Below, piece by piece: positions 6,852 to 12,388 of a stretch of 12,388 nucleotides of DNA; position 1 is the stretch's first letter; each line of letters starts with the position of its first letter. The DNA comes from Acidobacteriota bacterium (lineage in GTDB: Bacteria; Acidobacteriota; Polarisedimenticolia; JAPUIV01): positions 1-12,388 of the forward strand of contig JAPUIV010000257.1 of NCBI GenBank assembly GCA_027296665.1. The letters are read 5' to 3'. Position numbers and translations under genes: made by a program. The notes beneath the pieces were generated by a model. That model searched no databases, was not told the DNA's origin, and worked only from the letters and a program-made list of their open reading frames with translations.

Positions 6852-7802
6852 TTGGGCTTGACGGGCTTTCTTTTTCCCGGTCAGGGCTCCCAGTACGTGG
6901 GGATGGGGAAGGCTCTCCACGATGCATTTCCCCAGGCCCGGGACTGGTTCGGCGAGGGTGAGGAATCTGCCGGGCTGCCCCTCAGGAAACTTTGCTTCCA
7001 GGGACCGGATGATGATCTCAGAAAGACCGAGATCACCCAGCCTGCCATTCTCCTCGTCAGCGTGATCGCCTGGCGTTTGCTGGAACAGCGCGGCGCTGTT
7101 CCCGATTTTGTCGCCGGGCACAGCTTGGGGGAGTATTCCGCCCTGGTGGCAGCGGGATCGGTGCCGTTCCCCGATGCCCTCAGAACTGTCCGTTCACGCG
7201 GGAGGTTCATGCAGGAAGCGGTTCCGGCGGGGGAGGGGGCGATGGCCGCCGTCCTCGGCATGGAACGGCAACAGGTGGAAAAGATCTGCCGGGAATTCGC
7301 GGCGGGCCGTGTGGTCTCCGCGGCCAACTTTAATGGGGCCGGGCAAATCGTCATCTCAGGTCACAAGGATGCGGTAGAAAGGGTTTCCCACCAAGCCCGG
7401 GAACAGGGGGCCCGGCGGGTGGTGCCGATTCCGGTGAGCGCGCCCTTCCATTGCGCCTTGATGACTCCGGCCAGGGATCGGCTGGTTCCGGAGCTGGACC
7501 GGTTGCCGTTTCAGGATCTCGCCTTTCCCCTGTTGACCAATGTGGACGCGGTGCCGATCCGGACAGGGGATCAGGCGCGGGAAGCCTTGAAACGGCAGGT
7601 CACCTCGCCGGTCCGGTGGGAAGAATCGCTGCGTGCTATGATCCAATCCGGGGTGACCACGTTCGTCGAGGTTGGCCCCGGCAAAGTACTTTCGACACTG
7701 GCCCGGCGCCTGCAAAAGGATCTCCGGATTCATAGGGTTGAGGATCCCGAATCGTTGGATGCCACCTGCCGCGCTTTGCAATATAATCGCGGCGGGGAGT
7801 GA
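6852..7802 (+). CDS. fabD: malonyl-CoA:ACP transacylase (FabD)
   Basis: FabD moves malonyl groups from CoA to ACP, supplying the extender for FabH and FabF. The 316-residue product has FPGQGSQ near the start, the nucleophile Ser91 in GHSLGEYSA, the conserved arginine in the SRGRFMQEA stretch and active-site His200 in SAPFHCALM. The C-terminal FVEVGPGKVL is typical. The start is TTG 6852: GAGGTG (6842-6847) matches the anti-Shine-Dalgarno well and places the start 6 bases after GAGG. A second TTG at 6858 would shorten the protein by two residues. Both are non-ATG starts. Confidence 0.97.
   Translation: MGLTGFLFPGQGSQYVGMGKALHDAFPQARDWFGEGEESAGLPLRKLCFQGPDDDLRKTEITQPAILLVSVIAWRLLEQRGAVPDFVAGHSLGEYSALVAAGSVPFPDALRTVRSRGRFMQEAVPAGEGAMAAVLGMERQQVEKICREFAAGRVVSAANFNGAGQIVISGHKDAVERVSHQAREQGARRVVPIPVSAPFHCALMTPARDRLVPELDRLPFQDLAFPLLTNVDAVPIRTGDQAREALKRQVTSPVRWEESLRAMIQSGVTTFVEVGPGKVLSTLARRLQKDLRIHRVEDPESLDATCRALQYNRGGE
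7782..7787 (+). promoter_or_regulatory. isolated consensus -10 hexamer upstream of fabG
   Basis: A perfect TATAAT sits in the last codons of fabD, 24 bases before the favoured fabG start. No credible -35 lies at 16-18 bases (the nearest, TTGGAT, is 21 away), and the TG of an extended -10 is misplaced by two bases. It may be chance. Confidence 0.2.
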
Positions 7803-7810
7803 GGTTCCCG

Positions 7811-8557
7811 GTGGGAGAATTTTCCGGAAAAACGGCTCTCATCACGGGAGGCTCCCGTGGGATCGGGTTCGCCGTGGCGTCCCGCCTGGCCCGGAATGGA
7901 TGCACGGTTCATCTCATGGGTCGGAATCCAGAGAGACTGGAAAGGTCGGTCGCGGGAATCCGGGATGAGACCGGCGCCACGGTGGAGGGAATCGTCGCCG
8001 ATCTTGGTGACGAGAAAAGTCTGGCCGATGCCCTGCGGGAGATCTCCCGCAAGGACCGGTCGTATCAATTCCTTGTCAACAATGCTGGAATTGCCCGGGA
8101 TGGGCTCGTCCTGAGGATGCGTCTCGAACAGTGGGACGAGGTTATGAGGGTGAATCTGACGGCTGCCTTCCGGATCACGCGGGCCGTTTTACCGGCCATG
8201 GTCAAGGCGCGCTGTGGAAAAGTGGTAAATATCACATCGGTGGTGGCCCTGATGGGGAATCCTGGCCAGGCCAATTATGTCGCTTCCAAGGCGGGCATGA
8301 TCGGGTTCACGAAATCGCTGGCCCGCGAGATCGGTTCGCGCGGGATTACCGTGAATGCCGTGGCCCCGGGTCTCATCGAAACCGATATGACCGCCAACCT
8401 GCAAGAGGGGGCGCGGAGATCGATGACGGAGCGGATCCCGCTTGGGCGTGTAGGCCTTCCCGCCGAAGTTGCGGCGGGGGTCTGTTTCCTGCTGAGTGGT
8501 TCGGCCGATTATATAACCGGCGAGGTGCTGAACATCAGCGGCGGATTGTACATGTAA
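7811..8557 (+). CDS. fabG: 3-oxoacyl-ACP reductase (FabG)
   Basis: FabG performs the NADPH-dependent reduction of 3-oxoacyl-ACP, the first reduction of each elongation cycle. From GTG 7811 the product is 248 residues, the usual length for the family. It shows the short-chain dehydrogenase fold: TGGSRGIG for nucleotide binding, MGRN after beta-2 (an Arg that favours NADPH), NNAG, and the catalytic Ser, Tyr and Lys in NITSVVAL and QANYVASKAG, then APGLIETDM. GAGG (7801-7804) lies 6 bases before GTG 7811. An alternative GTG at 7799 overlaps the fabD stop (GTGA), would add four residues and has no proper ribosome site, though coupling could use it. The first codons contain two strong palindromes (7820-7831, 7843-7859). 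Confidence 0.97.
   Translation: MGEFSGKTALITGGSRGIGFAVASRLARNGCTVHLMGRNPERLERSVAGIRDETGATVEGIVADLGDEKSLADALREISRKDRSYQFLVNNAGIARDGLVLRMRLEQWDEVMRVNLTAAFRITRAVLPAMVKARCGKVVNITSVVALMGNPGQANYVASKAGMIGFTKSLAREIGSRGITVNAVAPGLIETDMTANLQEGARRSMTERIPLGRVGLPAEVAAGVCFLLSGSADYITGEVLNISGGLYM
7843..7859 (+). repeat. 17-base inverted repeat in the 5' end of fabG
   Basis: CACGGGAG (7843-7850) and CTCCCGTG (7852-7859) are perfect inverted arms around a single G. As RNA this would be a 7-bp stem with a GGC loop, about 30 bases into fabG, over the codons of the TGGSRG motif. Confidence 0.5.
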
Positions 8558-8610
8558 TGGCGAATTCGGTTCCCTGGAGGAGTGAAATCGGGGAAAGTAT
8601 AGTAAGATAG
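8557..8610 (+). other. possible 17-codon ORF between fabG and acpP
   Basis: ATG 8557 overlaps the fabG stop as TAATG and opens a frame of 17 codons (MANSVPWRSEIGESIVR) ending at TAG 8608-8610. The stop-start overlap would permit reinitiation by ribosomes finishing fabG. There is no strong ribosome site and no recognisable motif. It may be chance. Confidence 0.2.
8575..8603 (+). promoter_or_regulatory. weak candidate promoter for acpP
   Basis: TATAGT (8598-8603, 5 of 6) is a fair -10. At 17 bases upstream the -35 would be TGGAGG, only 3 of 6. Many bacteria add a separate acpP promoter because ACP is needed in large amounts, but the sequence support here is thin. Confidence 0.25.
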
Positions 8611-8642
8611 CCGGCCCAATAATTCGATTTCTAATCCTGTAC

Positions 8643-8650
8643 AAGGAGGT
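8643..8650 (+). promoter_or_regulatory. near-perfect Shine-Dalgarno site of acpP
   Basis: AAGGAGGT lies 9 bases before ATG 8660. It is the longest match to the 16S anti-Shine-Dalgarno in the window and fits the high demand for acyl carrier protein. Confidence 0.85.
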
Positions 8651-8659
8651 CATCTGGAT

Positions 8660-8890
8660 ATGAATGTCGATGAAAAGGTCAAGGAGATCATCAAGGAACA
8701 GTTGGGGGTGGAATCCGAGGAGGTCACGCCGGAGGCATCCTTCGTCAACGACCTGGGGGCCGATAGCCTGGATACAGTGGAGCTGATCATGGCCTTCGAA
8801 GAGTCCTTCAACATCGAGATTAGCGATGAGGAGGCAGAAAAGATTGCGACCGTGAAGGATGCCGTTCAGTATATTCATTCCCACACCTAA
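8660..8890 (+). CDS. acpP: acyl carrier protein
   Basis: This 76-residue acidic protein carries growing acyl chains on a phosphopantetheine arm. Ser36 in LGADSLDTVEL is the attachment site, and the four-helix pattern of bacterial AcpP is intact (VKEIIKEQLG, VELIMAFEESF, ISDEEAEKI, VKDAVQYI). It is translated from ATG 8660 with a very strong ribosome site. A 102-base gap separates it from fabG, the longest inside the cluster, and leaves room for separate control. fabF follows after 20 bases. Confidence 0.98.
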   Translation: MNVDEKVKEIIKEQLGVESEEVTPEASFVNDLGADSLDTVELIMAFEESFNIEISDEEAEKIATVKDAVQYIHSHT

Positions 8891-8910
8891 CCGTCCTGGA
8901 GGATCAGAAT

Positions 8911-10146
8911 TTGGGTCGAAGAGTCGTAATCACCGGAATCGGATTGGTTTCCCCGCTCGGAGTGGGCACCGAGGTGACCTGGAATGCCCTTCTGGAAGGG
9001 AAAAGCGGGATCGGACCGATCACCCGGTTCGATCTGGCCGGATTTCCATCCAAGATTGCAGGAGAAGTCAAAGGATTCGATCCTCTTGATTTCATGTCCA
9101 GCAAGGATCTCCGGAAGATGGATCTATTCATCCAGTACGCGTGTGCGGCCTCCTCGATCGCAATGGAAAATTCAGGTCTCCGGATCGATTCGTCCAACGC
9201 CGAGAGGATCGGGGTTTACATCGGTTCTGGAATCGGTGGCCTGGGCTTGATTGAAGGACAACACAAGAAATTTCTAGCGAGTGGACCAAGAAAGATCTCC
9301 CCGTTTTTCATCGTCGGGCTGATTGTCAACCTGGCCACCGGCCAGGTTTCGATCCGGCATGGAGCCAAAGGCCCGAATCTGGCATGCGCCACGGCCTGTG
9401 CGACCGGCACCCATGCAATCGGGGACTCCTTTCGTCTCATTGCCAACGGCTCGGCAGACGCGATGATTGCCGGAGGGAGCGAAGCGGTCATCACCCCCCT
9501 CGCGGTTGGCGGATTCAGCGCCATGAGGGCGTTGTCCACCCGAAATGAGGAACCGGAGAAGGCCAGCCGGCCCTTCGACAAGGATCGGGATGGATTCATA
9601 ATGGGAGAGGGTGCCGGAGTGGTGATTCTTGAAGAATTGCGAAGCGCGCAGGAAAGGGGGGCCAAGATGTTCGCTGAAATCGTTGGATACGGCCTTTCCG
9701 GCGATGCCTTCCACGTTTCCGCCCCTTCCGACAACGGTGACGGGCCTTTTCGTGTCATGCGGAACGCCATCAACGACGCGGGTATCAAGCCATCCGAGAT
9801 CCAGTACATCAATGCGCACGGAACCTCTACCCCGGCGGGTGACCGGATCGAAACGCTGGCCATCAAACGGGTGTTCGGTGAAAGCGCCCCTGGGATCCCG
9901 ATCAGCTCCACAAAGTCAATGACCGGACACTTGCTGGGAGCCGCAGGTGGTCTGGAGGCCGGGATCACCGCCCTGGTGCTTCAGAACGGTATCATTCCGC
10001 CAACGACGAACTACGATACCCCCGATCCCGATTGCGATCTCGATTATGTGCCCAATCAATCCCGCCGGCATCCGATCCGCTATGCCTTGACGAACTCTTT
10101 CGGTTTCGGAGGTACCAACGCCTCCCTGGTCTTGAAGAAAATCTGA
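8911..10146 (+). CDS. fabF: 3-oxoacyl-ACP synthase II (FabF)
   Basis: FabF elongates acyl-ACP with malonyl-ACP by decarboxylative condensation. The 411-residue product has the KAS I/II active site at the same numbering as E. coli FabF: Cys163 in ATACATGTH, His303 in NAHGTSTP, Lys335 and His340 in STKSMTGHLLGAAG. FGFGGTNASLVL closes the protein. It starts at TTG 8911, with GGAGG (8898-8902) 8 bases upstream; the protein begins right at the conserved RRVVITGIG strand, so no other start fits. A 9-bp perfect hairpin lies inside the gene at 9328-9348. No terminator follows before etfB. Confidence 0.98.
   Translation: MGRRVVITGIGLVSPLGVGTEVTWNALLEGKSGIGPITRFDLAGFPSKIAGEVKGFDPLDFMSSKDLRKMDLFIQYACAASSIAMENSGLRIDSSNAERIGVYIGSGIGGLGLIEGQHKKFLASGPRKISPFFIVGLIVNLATGQVSIRHGAKGPNLACATACATGTHAIGDSFRLIANGSADAMIAGGSEAVITPLAVGGFSAMRALSTRNEEPEKASRPFDKDRDGFIMGEGAGVVILEELRSAQERGAKMFAEIVGYGLSGDAFHVSAPSDNGDGPFRVMRNAINDAGIKPSEIQYINAHGTSTPAGDRIETLAIKRVFGESAPGIPISSTKSMTGHLLGAAGGLEAGITALVLQNGIIPPTTNYDTPDPDCDLDYVPNQSRRHPIRYALTNSFGFGGTNASLVLKKI
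9328..9348 (+). repeat. 9-bp perfect hairpin inside fabF
   Basis: AACCTGGCC (9328-9336) pairs with GGCCAGGTT (9340-9348) across an ACC loop. It falls in the codons for VNLATGQVS. Only three T follow, so it is not a typical intrinsic terminator. Confidence 0.5.
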
Positions 10147-10176
10147 GATACTAATTTTTCTCCTGGAGTGGAAGCG

Positions 10177-10965
10177 ATGAATCTGGTGGTTTGTATGAAA
10201 CAGGTCCCGGATACCGCGGCCCGGGTTGCGATCGGGGGAGACGGCCGTTCGCTCGATCCGGAGGGGGTGACGTTTGTCGTGAATCCTTACGACGAAATAG
10301 CCCTGGAGGAAGCGCTGCGAATCCGGGAAAAGTTGGGTGAGGGAGAGGTCGCGGTGGTCACAATGGGTCCCGAGAAAGGCTCTGCGGCACTGCGCTCATG
10401 CCTTGCCATGGGTGCGGACCGGGGAATCCACCTTCAGGATGCGGCCTTTCAGGGGAGCGATTCGCTTGGCACCGCCAGGATCCTTGCCGCCGCGATAGCG
10501 CGGAAACCGTTCGACCTGATCCTGCTCGGGAAACAGGGTGTCGGGACCGACAATAGCCAGACCGGCCCGATGCTTGCCGAACTTCTCGACTTACCTCACG
10601 TGAACGTTGTGGTGAAATTGGAAATTATGGGGAAGAGCCTGAAGGCTTTCCGCCAGATCGAGGGCGCTCTCGAGGTGATCGAGGCACCCCTCCCCGCGGT
10701 GGTCACCGCCCAGAAGGGTCTCAACGAACCTCGTTATGCCGGGCTGAAAGGGATCATGGCCGCGAAGAAAAAGCCGGTGGAGGTTCTTTGCCTGAGAGAT
10801 CTGGGACTGCCGGCCGATGAGGTCGGAGAGAAGGGCGCCCTGGTGCGCTGGACCCAACTGGAACTACCGGCCTCCCGATCCTCCGGGAAGATCCTCCAGG
10901 GTGAGCCGGAAGAGGCGGTGGAGGAGCTTGTCCGGCTGTTGCGGGAAGAGGCGAAGGTGATCTGA
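10177..10965 (+). CDS. etfB: electron transfer flavoprotein, beta subunit
   Basis: EtfB is the smaller subunit of the heterodimeric ETF, which accepts electrons from acyl-CoA dehydrogenases and similar flavoenzymes. The 262-residue product begins NLVVCMKQVPDT and has NPYDEIALEEALRI, LLGKQGVGTDNSQTGPMLAE for nucleotide binding, and the recognition-loop region GLNEPRYAGLKGIMAAKKKP that docks partner dehydrogenases. ATG 10177 was chosen because GGAG (10165-10168) lies 8 bases before it; an in-frame GTG at 10168 falls inside that ribosome site. It follows fabF by 30 bases on the same strand without a terminator, so it probably shares the fatty-acid transcript. etfA starts 15 bases after its stop. 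Confidence 0.97.
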   Translation: MNLVVCMKQVPDTAARVAIGGDGRSLDPEGVTFVVNPYDEIALEEALRIREKLGEGEVAVVTMGPEKGSAALRSCLAMGADRGIHLQDAAFQGSDSLGTARILAAAIARKPFDLILLGKQGVGTDNSQTGPMLAELLDLPHVNVVVKLEIMGKSLKAFRQIEGALEVIEAPLPAVVTAQKGLNEPRYAGLKGIMAAKKKPVEVLCLRDLGLPADEVGEKGALVRWTQLELPASRSSGKILQGEPEEAVEELVRLLREEAKVI

Positions 10966-10980
10966 GGGGAAGGAGCGGGA

Positions 10981-11970
10981 GTGGCGGAAGTAACGGTTTT
11001 TGTAGAGCAGAGAAGCGGACAGGTGAAGCGCGCCGCCCTGGAGGTGGTGGCGCAGGGAAGGGGACTGGCCGATGCCTGGGGTGGAAGCCTTGAGGCAATC
11101 CTGATCGGCACCGATCTGGACGATGCGGCTGCCAAAGTCCTCCCCCTCGGGCCCGATCATGTGACCCTCCTTGAGCATCCGGTCCTGTCGGACTATTCGG
11201 TCGAAGGGTTCACCCAGGCTCTCTCGGGGTACGTGGCGCGAACGAACTCCCTCGCTCTTCTCCTGCCCGCGACCGCGATGGGTATGGATCTCGCGCCCCG
11301 GGTTGCAGCGAGGCTTCGCGTGGGCTTGGCTTCCGACTGCATCTCCATTTCCTCCGGACCGGATCGAACCATGGAAGCCGTTCGGCCGGTTTTTTCCGGA
11401 AAAGCGATGGCAACCGTCCGATTCAGCAGCGCGCGGCCGGTGATGGCTACCCTCAGGCCCAATGTGTTTCCACCTGGTGAACCGGTCGCCAATCCGGCGG
11501 GAAAGATTACCAAGAAAACCCCGGAACTTGACGAGACGAAGATCCGCGCCCGCCTTACCGGTATTGAGAAGGACCAGAGTGGCGAGATCGATGTGAAGGA
11601 GGCGGACATTGTGGTGTCGGGCGGCAGGGCAATGATGAACTCCGAGAATTTCGGAATCATTCGTGATCTTGCCGCCGCCCTGGGAGGAGCCGTCGGGGCG
11701 TCCCGGGCGGCGGTGGACGCCGGGTTTATCGCCCATCAGCACCAGGTGGGGCAGACCGGCAAGGTGGTAGCACCGAAGCTCTACATCGCCTGCGGGATCT
11801 CAGGAGCGATTCAACACCTGGCGGGAATGTCCTCCTCGAAGGTGATCGTGGCGATCAACAAGGACGGTGAGGCTCCCATCTTCAAGATCGCAACTTACGG
11901 GATTGTCGGTGATCTTTTCCGGATCGTGCCCCTTCTCACCGAAAAAATCCTTAAATTGAAGGCCGAGTAA
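10981..11970 (+). CDS. etfA: electron transfer flavoprotein, alpha subunit
   Basis: EtfA holds most of the FAD site of ETF. The 329-residue product has an N-terminal domain (to about 185) and the conserved FAD domain: VVSGGRAMMNSENF (family usually SGGRG), GASRAAVDAG, HQVGQTGKVVAP, IACGISGAIQHLAGM and VAINKDGEAPIF, then YGIVGDLF. GTG 10981 has AAGGAG (10970-10975) 5 bases upstream. No iron-sulfur (ferredoxin-like) extension is present at either end, so this is the simple form. Whether it bifurcates electrons cannot be judged from these motifs. The TAA stop (11968-11970) is two bases from the stop of the convergent gene. Confidence 0.97.
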   Translation: MAEVTVFVEQRSGQVKRAALEVVAQGRGLADAWGGSLEAILIGTDLDDAAAKVLPLGPDHVTLLEHPVLSDYSVEGFTQALSGYVARTNSLALLLPATAMGMDLAPRVAARLRVGLASDCISISSGPDRTMEAVRPVFSGKAMATVRFSSARPVMATLRPNVFPPGEPVANPAGKITKKTPELDETKIRARLTGIEKDQSGEIDVKEADIVVSGGRAMMNSENFGIIRDLAAALGGAVGASRAAVDAGFIAHQHQVGQTGKVVAPKLYIACGISGAIQHLAGMSSSKVIVAINKDGEAPIFKIATYGIVGDLFRIVPLLTEKILKLKAE

Positions 11971-11972
11971 AA

Positions 11973-12388
11973 TTACACTTCCTGGAAGACGAACTCCTGC
12001 AAGCAGGAAAGCCGCTCCTCGTAACTGTCGGGATACAAAAACCACGTGGCGGCAGCGACGCTGCTGAGAACGGAATTACCGTCCTGGGGCGTGAAGCAGA
12101 AGCCTAGGACCTCATGTCGATCGCGGACATGAAGGGTGGGAAGAGAGACCACGGTATGGTTCAGAATCCGACCGTAATGCCCGTAATCTCTGCCAAAAGA
12201 AAAGACGGTGTTGGCGGAAGTTTTGACCGTCAATGCCACCAGAGGGTCTTTTTCCAGCGAGGACCGTACCTGATCCAGGGTAATCGGTTTCCGAACCTGG
12301 ATGCTGAACCAGATGGTATGCATATATTGGGTGTTCAACTTCAAAGCGGAAGAAAATAGATTCAGTTGATATCCGAGAGTCTGGAACA
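11973..12388 (-). CDS. type II (archaeal-type) glyceraldehyde-3-phosphate dehydrogenase-like, C-terminal part
   Basis: The frame is open through the right edge of the window, so only about 137 C-terminal residues are seen. They resemble the end of archaeal-type GAPDH as I recall that family: a core strand YMHTIWFSIQV where the family has an MHxH-type strand, KPITLDQVRSSLEKDPLVAL matching the family's helix and following strand, the GRDYGHYGR region, then VSLPTLHVRDRHEVLGF and FTPQDGNSVLSSVAAATWFL where the family has a WRESITV strand and an HQE...PENVDAIRA helix. The catalytic Cys and the NAD(P)-binding fold would lie outside the window, so activity cannot be confirmed and the protein may be a divergent paralogue. 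The rightmost bases are somewhat richer in A/T than the rest. The assignment rests on pattern recall and is moderate. Confidence 0.55.
   Translation of the reverse strand, partial: FQTLGYQLNLFSSALKLNTQYMHTIWFSIQVRKPITLDQVRSSLEKDPLVALTVKTSANTVFSFGRDYGHYGRILNHTVVSLPTLHVRDRHEVLGFCFTPQDGNSVLSSVAAATWFLYPDSYEERLSCLQEFVFQEV

Noticed and set aside
10135..10160. A-rich and T-rich stretches around the fabF stop as a terminator
   Set aside because: Pairing is about 5 A/T pairs with a bulge, too weak for a terminator.
10864..11742. A 292-residue minus-strand open frame across etfA
   Set aside because: It is fully antisense to a highly conserved gene and has no family signature.
12114..12359. A plus-strand open frame opposite the GAPDH-like gene
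   Set aside because: No protein pattern is visible, while the minus strand follows a known family through to the window edge.

Overview
The window is about 12.4 kb of GC-rich, densely packed bacterial chromosome. All genes but one read left to right. The type II fatty-acid synthesis genes, a non-gammaproteobacterial MutL of the endonuclease type, a periplasmic lytic transglycosylase and a DUF4388 plus TPR protein together suggest a Gram-negative of the Desulfobacterota / Acidobacteriota / NC10-like range. That placement is an inference; no rRNA or other decisive marker is present. I see no tRNA, rRNA, CRISPR array, insertion sequence, integrase or phage gene.

Layout. (1) 1-749: the 3' part of mutL. 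(2) 789-2286: a near-consensus sigma70 promoter drives a secreted lytic transglycosylase, followed by an overlapping HAD-family hydrolase gene. (3) 2323-3844: its own promoter and a 492-residue protein with an N-terminal DUF4388 domain, a degenerate J-like segment and C-terminal TPRs. (4) 3873-10146: a consensus extended -10 promoter heads the cluster yceD - rpmF - plsX - fabH - fabD - fabG - acpP - fabF. (5) 10177-11970: etfB and etfA follow fabF on the same strand with no visible terminator. (6) 11973-12388, minus strand: the C-terminal part of a gene resembling archaeal-type (type II) glyceraldehyde-3-phosphate dehydrogenase, cut by the window edge. Its stop codon lies two bases from the etfA stop.

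How the genes work together. YceD and bL32 are ribosome-related. PlsX makes acyl-phosphate from acyl-ACP for phospholipid synthesis. FabD loads malonyl groups on AcpP, FabH starts chains, FabF elongates them and FabG carries out the first reduction. FabZ, enoyl-ACP reductase and acetyl-CoA carboxylase are not in the window. EtfBA forms a soluble FAD electron carrier that normally serves acyl-CoA dehydrogenases or related flavoenzymes, so its position at the end of a synthesis operon is the most interesting piece of context here.

The core cluster is conventional and I found no clear new multi-gene system. The points worth a second look are the etfBA attachment, the DUF4388/J-like/TPR protein, the altered motif I of the HAD protein, several promoters placed very close to their start codons, a possible 17-codon ORF between fabG and acpP, and some strong intragenic palindromes.
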